Shown here: in pieces, positions 34,463-43,490 of the stretch
Layout of the letters: each line of letters begins with the position of its first letter
Position numbering within the stretch: the stretch's first letter is position 1
Source: Paraburkholderia haematera
Lineage (GTDB): Bacteria; Pseudomonadota; Gammaproteobacteria; Burkholderiales; Burkholderiaceae
Reading direction: 5' to 3'
DNA length: 64,000 nucleotides
NCBI RefSeq assembly: GCF_905220975.1
Contig: NZ_CAJNBK010000001.1
Location: 868,001-932,000, forward strand
Program-made: the position numbers and the translations under genes
Notes under the pieces: generated by a model
Told to the model about the DNA's origin: nothing
The model's database searches: none
The model's input: the letters and a program-made list of their open reading frames with translations, nothing else

Positions 34463-36142
34463 TCAACCGGCCGGATTGTCGTCGTCCGGCGGGGCGGCGG
34501 GTGTGCCGGGCGCTGACGGTGTAGAGGGCGCCGCTGTTGCGCCCCCCGGTGCGCCGCCCGGTGCGCCGAGAATGCTGATCTGGAACGTCGGGGTCGCCGC
34601 GAGCGATTGCAACGTCGCGTCTTCCGGGATGTGTTCGAACAAAGGCAGGATCACCGAGCCGCCGATCACCGCGCGCCGGCTATTGTCGGCTGGACGTAAG
34701 CCCCATACGTCCTGGTAGACGACTGGCACTGCAGCGCCGTTGCGGGTCGTGTTGCCGATGTACAGCATTACATGGCCGCCGATGTAGATCAGCGTGCGCA
34801 ACGGTTCGCCATGCTGGGCGAGGTAGTCGAGCCGTTGGGCGGGTGTCGACGCGGACAGATCGATCATGCGTCCGGCGCTCAGCTGCGTCGACGAATGGCG
34901 CGGCAGCCACACGCCGAACGTCGCAAAAATGCTTTGCAGTTCCGAAGAACAGTCGTTGTAGAGGCCGCTATTACCCCAGCCGTACGGCCGCCCGATCAGC
35001 GTTTTCATCAGCATCGCCAGATGCCGCGGGGTGGCGGCGAGCGGCATCGGGGCGATCTGCGCGTCGCTCAGTTGGGCGACGCGGATGATTGCCTTGCCGT
35101 CCACGTCGCGGGCGGGAACCAGGAGTTTGCGGGAGGAGGTGGCGTCTGCGCTTGCGGTTTTATCTGCCCGTGTCGAGGGCCGCGCGCCGTTGCCCGCAGC
35201 GAGCGGCAGCAGTGTGCCGGCGGGCGCGTCGAAGCGGAACACGCCGCGGCTGTCGCGTAGTGGCGCCGAAGCGACCGTCACCGCGCCCAGCGACTTCGCG
35301 GTGGCGGCGCGCCAGGCGTCGACGAAGGTATCGTCGGTCATGCCAAGCCCGTCACTGCGCACCCAGCCTTGCACGTCGGGCGTCTGCACATAGCGCCACG
35401 CACCGTCGGCGCTGCTGCCCAGCACATACAGCGGCGTGCCGGGGCGTACCGCCGAGATCTGCAGATTGTCGAACGGATAGCCTTCGCCGGCCAGGTGGCG
35501 ATCGTAGAACGATGGGTCCATGGTCGGCAGTTCGCGCACCATCAGATTGCTGGTGGCGATCGCACGGCGTTCGGGCTGGTAGACGGGCTCCTGCGAGAAC
35601 TGGCCGACCGCCATGTTTTGCGCGATGGCGTCGATCCACGCCTTGTCGTGTGGTCGAAAATTCTCGCCATAGCCGATCGCCGCGCCGCTTTTACCCGTAT
35701 TGTCGAACTTGCCGATGCGGCGCTGCTGCAGCGCGACAATGTCAGCGCCTTGCTGACGGTACACGCGCAGGGTCACGTAGGCGGAATTCCATGGCGACGG
35801 CGCCGTCGTGCCGGTGCCGAAATAGCGCGCGTAGAGGGCGCTGAAGTGCGCCTGCTGATCCGCGGGACTCAGGAACGGCTGGTCGTAGCCGGGGCTGTCC
35901 GGTTCAAGCCAGTGGTCGACGTTCTGGTCGTAATTGGCGATCGGGAACAGTGCGACCGTGTCGACACTCGTGTGGGCTTCGCGCGTCGGCGACGGATTGC
36001 TGCAGGCGGCGAGGGTCACCGCGACGGCAAGGGCGGCGCAAAACCTGGCGGCGCGACGGGCGTGCGGCAACCTGGCGGCGAGGTGCGCGGCGAGGTGCGC
36101 GGCAGAGCAGGCGGCAGGGCGGGACAGGACGGCGACAGGCAT
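34463..36142 (-). CDS. NlpC/P60 family lipoprotein with SH3 region
   Basis: The protein has 559 aa from ATG 36142; an upstream start at 36214 is less likely. A lipobox (L-A-A-C-S) follows a hydrophobic segment at residues 34-47, so it is probably lipid-anchored in the envelope. Middle residues include an N-terminal NlpC-associated domain and an SH3 segment (P-G-T-P-L-Y-V-L-G). The catalytic region shows Y-N-D-C-S-S-E-L (Cys), G-G-H-V-M-L-Y-I-G (His) and Y-Q-D-V-W. It is a probable peptidoglycan endopeptidase. The C-terminus is Pro/Gly/Ala-rich. Confidence 0.85.
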   Translation of the reverse strand: MPVAVLSRPAACSAAHLAAHLAARLPHARRAARFCAALAVAVTLAACSNPSPTREAHTSVDTVALFPIANYDQNVDHWLEPDSPGYDQPFLSPADQQAHFSALYARYFGTGTTAPSPWNSAYVTLRVYRQQGADIVALQQRRIGKFDNTGKSGAAIGYGENFRPHDKAWIDAIAQNMAVGQFSQEPVYQPERRAIATSNLMVRELPTMDPSFYDRHLAGEGYPFDNLQISAVRPGTPLYVLGSSADGAWRYVQTPDVQGWVRSDGLGMTDDTFVDAWRAATAKSLGAVTVASAPLRDSRGVFRFDAPAGTLLPLAAGNGARPSTRADKTASADATSSRKLLVPARDVDGKAIIRVAQLSDAQIAPMPLAATPRHLAMLMKTLIGRPYGWGNSGLYNDCSSELQSIFATFGVWLPRHSSTQLSAGRMIDLSASTPAQRLDYLAQHGEPLRTLIYIGGHVMLYIGNTTRNGAAVPVVYQDVWGLRPADNSRRAVIGGSVILPLFEHIPEDATLQSLAATPTFQISILGAPGGAPGGATAAPSTPSAPGTPAAPPDDDNPAG

Positions 36143-36516
36143 AGGGTTCGACAGAGATGGTCCAAGGGCTCGATGATACGGTGTCGCACGACGAGCCAGG
36201 CAGCGAATGCCCACTGCATTGACGTGGAGCGAACGAGCGGCGGTTTCTCACGCTTACAGGCGCCTCGCGGGTTTGAGCGCCGCTTTTCGTTCACGAGAAG
36301 GTGGCAGCATGAAGCCAATTGCCTGCGCTGGGCTTCTACGGCGTTATGAGTGTATTTACACAACGCTTATGTGTTTTCATTGGAGTTCGAATCGTCAATA
36401 GCGGCTGTGCGATACCGCACTTCACTCACACGTGGCCGCTCGGGCCGGGCGTCCCGTTACACTCGATACATCGCCTCGAATCGTTTTTGACGAGGCTCCA
36501 CCACCAGGAGAACATC
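36143..36516. other. Intergenic region between divergent NlpC/P60 and molbindin genes
   Basis: These 374 bp contain the promoters of both genes. AGGAG at 36506-36510 serves the plus-strand gene. No conserved motif or small gene is recognised. Confidence 0.4.
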
Positions 36517-36939
36517 ATGCAAACCAGCGCACGCAATCAATTCGCCGGCGAAGTCGCCGAAGTCAAACACGGCGCTGTGAACGACGAAGTCACGTTGCGC
36601 ACCCAGGACGGTCTCGAGATCGTGGCGATCATCACGCACGGTAGCGCGACGTCGCTCGGCCTCGCTGCCGGCAAGAAGGCGTTTGCACTGGTCAAGGCGT
36701 CGTCGGTGATCGTGATGGTCGACGTGACGAAGAGCCAGGTGTCGGCACGCAACTGCATCGCCGGTACCGTGTCGGCTGTTACCAAGGGCGCAGTGAATTC
36801 GGAAGTGACCATCAGCGCGGGCGGCGCGCAGATTGCCGCGATTATCACCAATGAAAGCGTCGACCGCCTCGGCCTCGCGAGCGGCAAAGCGGCAACGGCG
36901 ATCTTCAAGGCATCGAGCGTGATCGTCGGTGTCGAATAA
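36517..36939 (+). CDS. Molbindin, two tandem TOBE/Mop domains
   Basis: The protein has 140 aa from ATG 36517, with AGGAG six bases upstream. Two similar halves (residues 1-70 and 71-140) each begin S-A-R-N and contain G-A-V-N-D/S-E-V-T, and each ends K-A-S-S-V-I-V. This is the molybdate-binding Mop fold found in molbindins and at the end of ModE and ModC. It probably stores or buffers cytoplasmic molybdate. No mod transport genes are adjacent. Confidence 0.9.
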   Translation: MQTSARNQFAGEVAEVKHGAVNDEVTLRTQDGLEIVAIITHGSATSLGLAAGKKAFALVKASSVIVMVDVTKSQVSARNCIAGTVSAVTKGAVNSEVTISAGGAQIAAIITNESVDRLGLASGKAATAIFKASSVIVGVE

Positions 36940-37116
36940 CGCTTGATGCATGGCGTTGTCCGCAGGGCTAACGTCTGGGTCAAGCCATCAGGCCGCACGT
37001 GATCGGATGGAAAGAGGGCAGCATGCGCAGCAGGGGGGCGCCGTGAAGGAAACGGCGGCTTGATTTACACTGCACGCCTCGCTGTTTCTCTTTCCGCTTT
37101 CATTACGGACGCCGTC

Positions 37117-37617
37117 ATGTTCGAAGTCTCCTCCGCCTCGCATCTCCCCAAAGCCGCGCAATACGAAGAACTGGTCGCCCAGGCGCGCGCGCTGCTCGCC
37201 GGCGAAACCGACTGGATCGCCAACGCCGCGAACTTCTCCGCGTTCGTATTCCATTCCCTAAGTGATCTGAACTGGGCCGGTTTCTACTTCCACGACGGCC
37301 GTGAACTGGTGGTCGGGCCGTTCCAGGGCAAGCCCGCTTGCGTGCGCATCGCGCTCGGCAAAGGCGTGTGCGGCACGGCAGCGCTTACCCGCCAGACGCA
37401 AGTGGTGCGCGACGTGCACGAGTTCCCCGGTCATATCGCCTGCGATTCGGCATCGCAATCGGAAATCGTCGTGCCGCTCGTTGCACCGGACGGTACGCTG
37501 ATCGGCGTGTGGGATGTCGACAGCCCGGTCGTTGCGCGCTTCGACGAAGAAGACGCGAAGGGCATGGAAGCGCTTTGCGCGGTGTTTATCGAAGCCGCGC
37601 TGCCGCGTGCATCGTAG
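37117..37617 (+). CDS. msrC: Free methionine-(R)-sulfoxide reductase (GAF domain)
   Basis: The protein has 166 aa from ATG 37117; an earlier in-frame start would add 19 non-family residues. It is a single GAF domain with N-W-A-G-F-Y and three cysteines, Cys 75, Cys 85 and Cys 109. Their spacing (10 and 24) equals that of the E. coli enzyme (84, 94, 118 from family knowledge). It reduces free Met-R-sulfoxide in the cytoplasm and takes part in oxidative repair. It is monocistronic. Confidence 0.92.
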   Translation: MFEVSSASHLPKAAQYEELVAQARALLAGETDWIANAANFSAFVFHSLSDLNWAGFYFHDGRELVVGPFQGKPACVRIALGKGVCGTAALTRQTQVVRDVHEFPGHIACDSASQSEIVVPLVAPDGTLIGVWDVDSPVVARFDEEDAKGMEALCAVFIEAALPRAS

Positions 37618-37815
37618 CGTTTTAAGGTGCGCTGATTCGGTGGTACGGCGGCACCCTATGCTTTTTCGTACATAGACTAGATGCATTTCAGGGGATGGGT
37701 CGGCGGACCTCATCCCGCTATCGTTCTCTCCACGCGCTCAAGACGCCCCGAAGGAAGTTCCCTCGGGAGACAGCACATGAGCGCGACGAACCCCCAACAG
37801 GTTTTGGAGACACGC

Positions 37816-38883
37816 ATGAGTTCCGCCACCGCTACTGCCACCGCCACGCCGCTGACATTCCAACGTTCCCCCGCTTTACCCCGCAATTGCACCTTCGATA
37901 GCCACGACTGGGAGATTCTCAGCCGCTACTGGCATCCGGTGGCGTTCGCCGCCGACGTGACCGACAAACCCATCAGCGTGACGCTGCTCGACGAACCGTT
38001 GGTCGTGTTCCGCTCGAACGGTCAACTGGTGAGCGCGCGCGATATCTGTCCGCATCGCGGCGCGCCGCTCAGCCAGGGGTGGGTCGCTAACGGCAATATC
38101 GTGTGCCCGTATCACGGCCTCGCGTACGGTAGCGACGGCAAGTGCAAGCACATTCCGTCGCAAACGGACGGCCCGATTCCCGATCGATTGCATCTCGTCA
38201 CGTATGCGACGCAGGAAGCTTATGGCCTCGTGTGGGTCTCGCTGGGTGGTGGCACCGAAGCGTTGCCCGCGTTTCCCAACTGGGACGATCCCGACTTCCA
38301 GCAGATCTTGCCGCCCTCGATCGACATTAATGCTTCGGCGGGACGTCAGACCGAAGGCTTCATCGACGTCGCGCATTTCGCGTGGATTCACCACGACAGT
38401 TTCGCCGACCGCGAGAACCCGGTGGTGCCGCAGTATTCGGTCGAGCGGCGCGAACGTGGCATGCATGCGGAGTATGTGAGCACGGTCAGCAACTTCCCGA
38501 AGTCGATGCAGCATCGCGCGCCCGAGGGTTATCTGTGGCGCCGCTTCTTTGACGTGGATGTGCCGTTCTTTGCGCGCCTAACCGTGCATTTTCCCGAAAA
38601 CGGCCGCCTGTCGATCCTGAATGCGGCGAGCCCGGTGTCCGCGCGTACGACGCGTCTGTTCGTGCCGATCGTGCGCAACTTCGATAAGGATTTGCCGCTC
38701 GAGGACGTCTACGCATTCAACCGTCAGGTGTTTGAAGAAGATCGAGCGATCGTCGAGCAGCAGCGCCCGGAAGATTTACCGATCGACCGCGCGGCGGAGG
38801 CGCCGATTCTCGCCGACCGTTCGTCGGGTGCCTACCGTCGAGCGTTGGCCGAAATCGGTCTCGGCCAGGCCTATGTGCGCTAG
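37816..38883 (+). CDS. Rieske [2Fe-2S] non-heme iron oxygenase, alpha subunit type
   Basis: The protein has 355 aa from ATG 37816 (GGAGA five bases upstream); ATG 37777 also has a GGGAGA site and would add 13 residues. The Rieske cluster motif is C-P-H-R-G (Cys 78, His 80) and C-P-Y-H-G (Cys 97, His 100). The mononuclear iron site is G-F-I-D-V-A-H-F-A-W-I-H-H-D (about 181-194). It resembles vanillate demethylase-like and related ring-hydroxylating oxygenases. The substrate is unknown. It is followed by rubredoxin and its reductase instead of the usual FNR-type reductase. Confidence 0.9.
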   Translation: MSSATATATATPLTFQRSPALPRNCTFDSHDWEILSRYWHPVAFAADVTDKPISVTLLDEPLVVFRSNGQLVSARDICPHRGAPLSQGWVANGNIVCPYHGLAYGSDGKCKHIPSQTDGPIPDRLHLVTYATQEAYGLVWVSLGGGTEALPAFPNWDDPDFQQILPPSIDINASAGRQTEGFIDVAHFAWIHHDSFADRENPVVPQYSVERRERGMHAEYVSTVSNFPKSMQHRAPEGYLWRRFFDVDVPFFARLTVHFPENGRLSILNAASPVSARTTRLFVPIVRNFDKDLPLEDVYAFNRQVFEEDRAIVEQQRPEDLPIDRAAEAPILADRSSGAYRRALAEIGLGQAYVR

Positions 38884-38917
38884 TTCGCAGTGCGATTCGT
38901 GATTCGGGAGAGAAGCC

Positions 38918-39085
38918 ATGAAAGTATGGGAATGCGTGATCTGCGGCTTTCGCTACGACGAAGCACTGGGTCTGCCGGAAGCGGGTATCGCACCGGGCAC
39001 GCGCTGGGAAGACGTGCCGGGCGACTGGCTGTGTCCGGACTGCGCGACCGGCAAACACGATTTTGAAATGCAGGTGATCGCATGA
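38918..39085 (+). CDS. rubA: Rubredoxin
   Basis: The protein has 55 aa from ATG 38918, with GGGAGAGAAG upstream. Iron ligands are the two C-x2-C pairs: Cys 6/Cys 9 ([10 protein letters not shown]) and Cys 39/Cys 42 (D-W-L-C-P-D-C). The length is standard. It carries single electrons in the cytoplasm. Its stop overlaps the reductase start by 4 nt (ATGA), and it lies 34 bp after the oxygenase gene, so the three genes form one operon. Confidence 0.95.
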   Translation: MKVWECVICGFRYDEALGLPEAGIAPGTRWEDVPGDWLCPDCATGKHDFEMQVIA

Positions 39086-40272
39086 CGGCCGCTCAGCGTG
39101 AGGACAAAGGACAGCCGGTGGTGATCGTCGGCACGGGCATGGCGGGTTATACCGTCGCGCGCGAATTGCGCAAGCTCGACAGCACCGTGCCGATCGTGAT
39201 GATCAGCCGCGATGACGGCAGCTTCTATTCGAAGCCGATGTTGTCGAACGCATTGGCCATGAAGAAAGAGCCGCAAGCACTGGCGAGTTTCGACGCCATG
39301 GCGATGGCGGCGCAACTGGGTGCGTGGATTCGTGTCCACCAGCGCGTGGAGCGCATTTTGCCGGCCGAGCGCACGCTGGTTGTCGATAACGCGTTGCTCG
39401 GCTATAGCAAGCTGGTGCTGGCCACGGGCGCGGACCCACGCCGCCTGAAGCTGGCGGGCGACGGCGCGGCCGATGTGATGTCGATCAACGATCTCGGCGA
39501 TTACGCGCGTTTCAGGTTGGCGCTCACGCGTTGCCGCTCGGTGGCGATTCTGGGTGCGGGGCTGATCGGCTGCGAGTTCGCCAACGATCTGGCGGCCGCC
39601 GGTTATGCGGTCAGTCTGATCGATCCTGCTTCAACGCCGCTGGCTCGCTTGCTTCCGCGAGACGTGGGTGAGATCTTCGCCCGCGCTTTGGACGATGGCG
39701 GCATCCGTTTTCATCCTGGCCGCAGTGTGAGTCGTATCGACCGCTTGTCGGACGGTTACCGGTTGACGTTCACCGAAGGTGAGCCGATCGACGCGGATCT
39801 GGTCGTGTCGGCGGTCGGTCTCGCGCCGCGGACGGCACTTGCCGCGGCAGCGGGTCTTGAAATCGATCAGGGCATTCGAACCGATGCATGGTGCCGCACC
39901 AGCGCGCCGGATATCTACGCACTCGGCGACTGTGCCGCCATCGACGGCAAAGTGCAGCCGTATGTTCTGCCGATCATGCACGCCGCGCGCGCACTTGCGC
40001 GCACCCTGGCCGGGCAGCCGACGCGCGTTGCTTTCCCGGTGATGCCGATTACCGTGAAGACGCCCGCGAGTCCCGCCGTTGTCGTGACACCCGCGGGCGA
40101 GGGCGCATGGTCGATCGAAACCGCCGGCGACGCGGCGCAGCATGCAGCCCGCGCCGTATGCCGGCATGCGGACAGCGAGCGTCCATTAGGCTTCGCCTTG
40201 CTTGGCGCCGCGGTCGAGGGCAAGGCCGCGCTGATCAAGGCCATGACAGAAGGGCCATTGGCTGCTAGCTGA
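39082..40272 (+). CDS. rubB: Rubredoxin-NAD(+) reductase (FAD-dependent)
   Basis: The protein has 396 aa. The FAD-binding motif is [13 protein letters not shown] (about residues 14-26), the NADH-binding motif is [12 protein letters not shown], and the second FAD contact is D-I-Y-A-L-G-D-C-A. The C-terminal domain matches rubredoxin reductases. It passes electrons from NADH to rubredoxin. Translational coupling to rubA and the preceding Rieske oxygenase gene suggest the chain NADH to reductase to rubredoxin to oxygenase. Confidence 0.93.
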   Translation: MTAAQREDKGQPVVIVGTGMAGYTVARELRKLDSTVPIVMISRDDGSFYSKPMLSNALAMKKEPQALASFDAMAMAAQLGAWIRVHQRVERILPAERTLVVDNALLGYSKLVLATGADPRRLKLAGDGAADVMSINDLGDYARFRLALTRCRSVAILGAGLIGCEFANDLAAAGYAVSLIDPASTPLARLLPRDVGEIFARALDDGGIRFHPGRSVSRIDRLSDGYRLTFTEGEPIDADLVVSAVGLAPRTALAAAAGLEIDQGIRTDAWCRTSAPDIYALGDCAAIDGKVQPYVLPIMHAARALARTLAGQPTRVAFPVMPITVKTPASPAVVVTPAGEGAWSIETAGDAAQHAARAVCRHADSERPLGFALLGAAVEGKAALIKAMTEGPLAAS

Positions 40273-40366
40273 CCCATAACAATCTTCCGTCTGACCGACC
40301 TCACTTTGTGATCGCTCGGTGTTTTAAAGGGCCTGTCACCTGAAACACATCCGATGATCGCGTTCG

Positions 40367-40396
40367 CGCCGCAAGCATTGCTTGCGGCGTTTTTTT
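40367..40396 (+). terminator. Rho-independent terminator of the Rieske/rubredoxin operon
   Basis: A perfect 10-bp GC-rich stem (40367-40376 with 40380-40389) has a 3-nt loop and is followed by seven T. It lies 95 bp after the reductase stop and just before the convergent LysR gene. Confidence 0.9.
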
Positions 40397-40409
40397 ATCT
40401 GCCTAAAAG

Positions 40410-41330
40410 TTAGGAAGCCAGATCTTTAGCGACGTTGGCAATCAACCTGCGCAGCCAGATCGCGGCGACGCTGCGATGCGTGCGGTCGTGCCAGAGTTGA
40501 TAATAGGTGAGCGCTTGCGGTTCACCGGGAATCGGCTCGATACGCAGCGGCAGCATCCTGGCGTAGTGCGTGGCGAGCGCGCGGGTGGTGGTAAACAGCA
40601 GATTGGAACGCGCCAGTACGTAGGGCGCCATACCGAAGTAGGGCAGTGTCGTGGTGACGGTGCGCGCCAGGCCGTTGCGGGCGAGTTCGACGTCGACGGT
40701 GCCCCATGCCGTCGTGTTGTAGGTCATCACGGCCAGGTGTTCCGCTTCTTCGTAGACGTCCTTGCTAAGCCGCCCCGGCTTGATGGGGTGGCCGTTGCGC
40801 ATCAGGCACACCAGTTCGTCCTTGCACAACGGCTGCAAGTGCAGATGCTCAGGCGGCGTGCGCCAGTTGCCGATCACCAGATCGAGAAAGCCGCTTTCCA
40901 GGCCATGTTCGTAGCCGCCGTCCACCATCATCAGATGCCTGAACTCGAGCTTTGCGCCGGGCGCTTCGCGATGAAACGTGTCGACCACGGCGGGGACGAA
41001 GAATGCATCGAGATAGTCCGGTGAGCCGATCCGAAAGGTCTGGCTGGTGGTGGCCGGATTGAACGAGGTGGTGGGATGCAGAATGGCCGCGATATTGTTC
41101 AGCGCTTGTGCCGTGGGTTCGACCAGCGTGAGCGCATGCGCGGTGAGAACCATCCGGCTGCCGCTGCGCACCAGCAGCGGGTCGCCGGTCATGTCGCGCA
41201 GTTTGCGCAGCGCCACGCTAACGGTTGGCTGCGATTGTCCGAGCAATGCTGCCGTGCGCGATACGCTCGATTCGGTCAGAAGCGTGTGCAGCACCTTGAG
41301 CAGGTGCGAATCGATGACTTCCTTGGACAT
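40410..41330 (-). CDS. LysR family transcriptional regulator
   Basis: The protein has 306 aa. The N-terminal winged helix-turn-helix reads S-V-S-R-T-A-A-L-L-G-Q-S-Q-P-T-V-S (residues 22-38), followed by the linker helix. The ligand domain (from about residue 95) begins F-R-I-G-S-P-D-Y. It resembles NodD/PcaQ-type regulators that act on aromatic or plant-derived signals, but the inducer is unknown. It is convergent with the Rieske operon. A palindrome upstream (41405-41420) may be its operator. Confidence 0.92.
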   Translation of the reverse strand: MSKEVIDSHLLKVLHTLLTESSVSRTAALLGQSQPTVSVALRKLRDMTGDPLLVRSGSRMVLTAHALTLVEPTAQALNNIAAILHPTTSFNPATTSQTFRIGSPDYLDAFFVPAVVDTFHREAPGAKLEFRHLMMVDGGYEHGLESGFLDLVIGNWRTPPEHLHLQPLCKDELVCLMRNGHPIKPGRLSKDVYEEAEHLAVMTYNTTAWGTVDVELARNGLARTVTTTLPYFGMAPYVLARSNLLFTTTRALATHYARMLPLRIEPIPGEPQALTYYQLWHDRTHRSVAAIWLRRLIANVAKDLAS

Positions 41331-41775
41331 GAAATGCGGGACCCTGTTTCGTGCGGATCCATGCGGTGGGGCGGTGGTCTTTTATTGAAGGATCGCGAGC
41401 AAAATATATCGGCGGATATAACGGTCGTCAATCCGTCGAAGCCCTGTGCGAAGGCGTCGAAAGCCGGTGCGCATTGAGTCATGAGGCGCGGGGTATCCCG
41501 GCAATAGCGAACGCTTTATGATGTGCGCGATGACGGGCATGCTTCCGCCGGAACTGGGGAATACACCGAGGGAAACGATTGCCGCGAAGAATGCGCGCCC
41601 TGCCCGGCAGTTCCGGGCAGGAAAGCCGCTATCATACGCACGCTGATATACCCGCTTACCCGGCGGATTGGACCGAATCCGCCTGCTTTGCCGGTTGCGC
41701 TGTACGCGTCAAGAAAAACGCTCACTCGCTTTCCTCATTCGCTGTCAATACCCAGGAAACTCAAAGGCCGGCGCG
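41331..41775. other. Divergent region between LysR and PAS/GGDEF/EAL genes
   Basis: These 445 bp hold the promoters of both genes and the interrupted palindrome at 41405-41420. A second G/C-rich inverted segment near 41600 (GGCAGTTCCGGGC) is weak. No gene is seen. Confidence 0.4.
41405..41420. promoter_or_regulatory. Interrupted palindrome, candidate LysR operator
   Basis: TATATC-GGCG-GATATA has perfect 6-bp arms and lies 75-90 bp upstream of the LysR start. Size, AT-rich arms and position fit a LysR-type autoregulatory site. It is inference. Confidence 0.4.
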
Positions 41776-43485
41776 ATGCAAGACCATTATTACGCCGAAG
41801 CGCGCATGCGCGACGCCGCGCTTGCTGCGGCGCCGTACGGCATGTTCATCTGCACGGCCGACGGCACGTTCGACTCCGTCAACGCTGCTTTCGAAAAGCT
41901 GACCGGGTTTAGCGCCGAAGAATTGATCGGCCGGCGCACCATTGAGTCCTTGCACGATCCGGCAGAACTCGCGAGGCGGCGCGCCGAATTGCCGCCGCTC
42001 TCGGCGGTAGGCTCGCGCTATGAGGGTGAATGGACCTATGTGCGGCGCAACGGCACTCCGATTCGCGTGGTGTTCGCGCTGGCGCCGCTCGCCGCGGGGC
42101 CGGCTTATACCGGTGGTGTAGCCTTGGAGCCGGCACGCTATGTCGGCACCGCCATCGACATGACGCGTTACGCGCAATCCGAGGCGCGCCTGTGGTACGT
42201 CGCGCATCACGACGGCGTGACCCGCCTGCCAAATCAGACGCTTTTCACCGAACGCCTCGAACTCACGATCGCGCGCTGTCAGCGGAGTGGCAAGGGCTTT
42301 ACGGTGCTGATCGCCGAACTCGATCATTTGCGCAAGCTGCGCGATGCGCTCGGTTTGCATGCGGCCGAGCTGGTGTTACAGATCGTCGGCGAGCGGCTGC
42401 GCGGTCTCTTTCCCAACGACGGTACGATCGCCTCGATCGGTGGCACGCAATTCGCGCTTCTGATCAACGAAACCGGCCCGGCGGCGGATTCTTTCGCTGC
42501 CGAAGCACTGAGCCGCATCGCCGAATCGATCGACTACGCGGGCACCGCGTTGAATATCACGGCGAGCATCGGCATCGTTGCCTATCCCGCCGATGGTGCC
42601 GATGCGCCGACGCTGATGCGCCGCGCGGGTGTGGCGTTGTCGGCGGCTTCGGCGGTGCACGGCAATGCGGTGCGGCGCTTTTCTACCGCGCTCGAAGGCC
42701 AGGCGGCACGCCGCTTCGAGCTGGAGGCGATGCTGCGCGAAGCCCTCGAGCGCCAGCAGCTGCATCTCGTGTATCAACCGCAGGTGACGCTTGCCAACGG
42801 ACGCATCGCGCAAGTGGAGACGCTGCTGCGCTGGAATCATCCGCAGCGTGGGTTGATCAGTCCGGTCGAATTTGTGCCGGTCGCGGAAGAGTCGGGTTTG
42901 ATCGAGCAGATCGGCGAGTGGGTGATTCGTACCGCGTGCCGCGACGCCGGCAAATTGCTGCGACTCACCGGTACCATGCCACGGATCGCGGTGAACGTGT
43001 CCCCCCAGCAATTCCAGCGGCACAATCTGTTCGAGACGATCCGCGAGGCGCTCGAAGACGCCGCGCTTGACCCCTCGTACCTGGAAGTGGAAATCACCGA
43101 GGGCGTGCTGCTTGGCGATACGGAGCAGGCCTTGCAGACGCTGCATGCGTTGCGCGAATTGGGCGTTGAAGTCGCGGTGGATGACTTCGGCACCGGCTAT
43201 TCGAATCTCGCTTATCTCACGCGTTTTCCGCTGAACCGTGTAAAAATCGATCGCTCGTTTGTGATGCGCATGAGTACCGATCCGCAATGCGCGCTGCTGG
43301 TCGGAGCCATTATTGCCATGGCGCATGCGTTGAAGCTGCGCGTGACGGCCGAGGGCGTGGAGACGGCCGAACAGGCCGCGCAACTGGAAGCGCTTGGTTG
43401 CGACGAGGCACAAGGATTCTGGTTCTCGCGGCCCATCACCCTCGCGGCATTGCGCAATTTGCTGAAACCGTTGGGTACCGCTTGA
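41776..43485 (+). CDS. PAS - degenerate GGDEF - EAL cyclic-di-GMP protein
   Basis: The protein has 569 aa from ATG 41776. The PAS domain spans residues about 10-130 (G-M-F-I-C-T-A-D-G-T-F-D-S-V-N-A-A-F). The GGDEF domain follows (H-D-G-V-T-R-L-P-N), but the active-site loop reads S-I-G-G-T-Q-F, so the acidic residues are missing and diguanylate cyclase activity is unlikely. The EAL domain has E-T-L-L-R-W, N-V-S-P-Q-Q-F, E-I-T-E and D-D-F-G-T-G-Y-S-N-L, consistent with an active phosphodiesterase. There are no membrane segments, so it is a cytoplasmic sensor. Confidence 0.93.
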   Translation: MQDHYYAEARMRDAALAAAPYGMFICTADGTFDSVNAAFEKLTGFSAEELIGRRTIESLHDPAELARRRAELPPLSAVGSRYEGEWTYVRRNGTPIRVVFALAPLAAGPAYTGGVALEPARYVGTAIDMTRYAQSEARLWYVAHHDGVTRLPNQTLFTERLELTIARCQRSGKGFTVLIAELDHLRKLRDALGLHAAELVLQIVGERLRGLFPNDGTIASIGGTQFALLINETGPAADSFAAEALSRIAESIDYAGTALNITASIGIVAYPADGADAPTLMRRAGVALSAASAVHGNAVRRFSTALEGQAARRFELEAMLREALERQQLHLVYQPQVTLANGRIAQVETLLRWNHPQRGLISPVEFVPVAEESGLIEQIGEWVIRTACRDAGKLLRLTGTMPRIAVNVSPQQFQRHNLFETIREALEDAALDPSYLEVEITEGVLLGDTEQALQTLHALRELGVEVAVDDFGTGYSNLAYLTRFPLNRVKIDRSFVMRMSTDPQCALLVGAIIAMAHALKLRVTAEGVETAEQAAQLEALGCDEAQGFWFSRPITLAALRNLLKPLGTA

Positions 43486-43490
43486 CGCGC

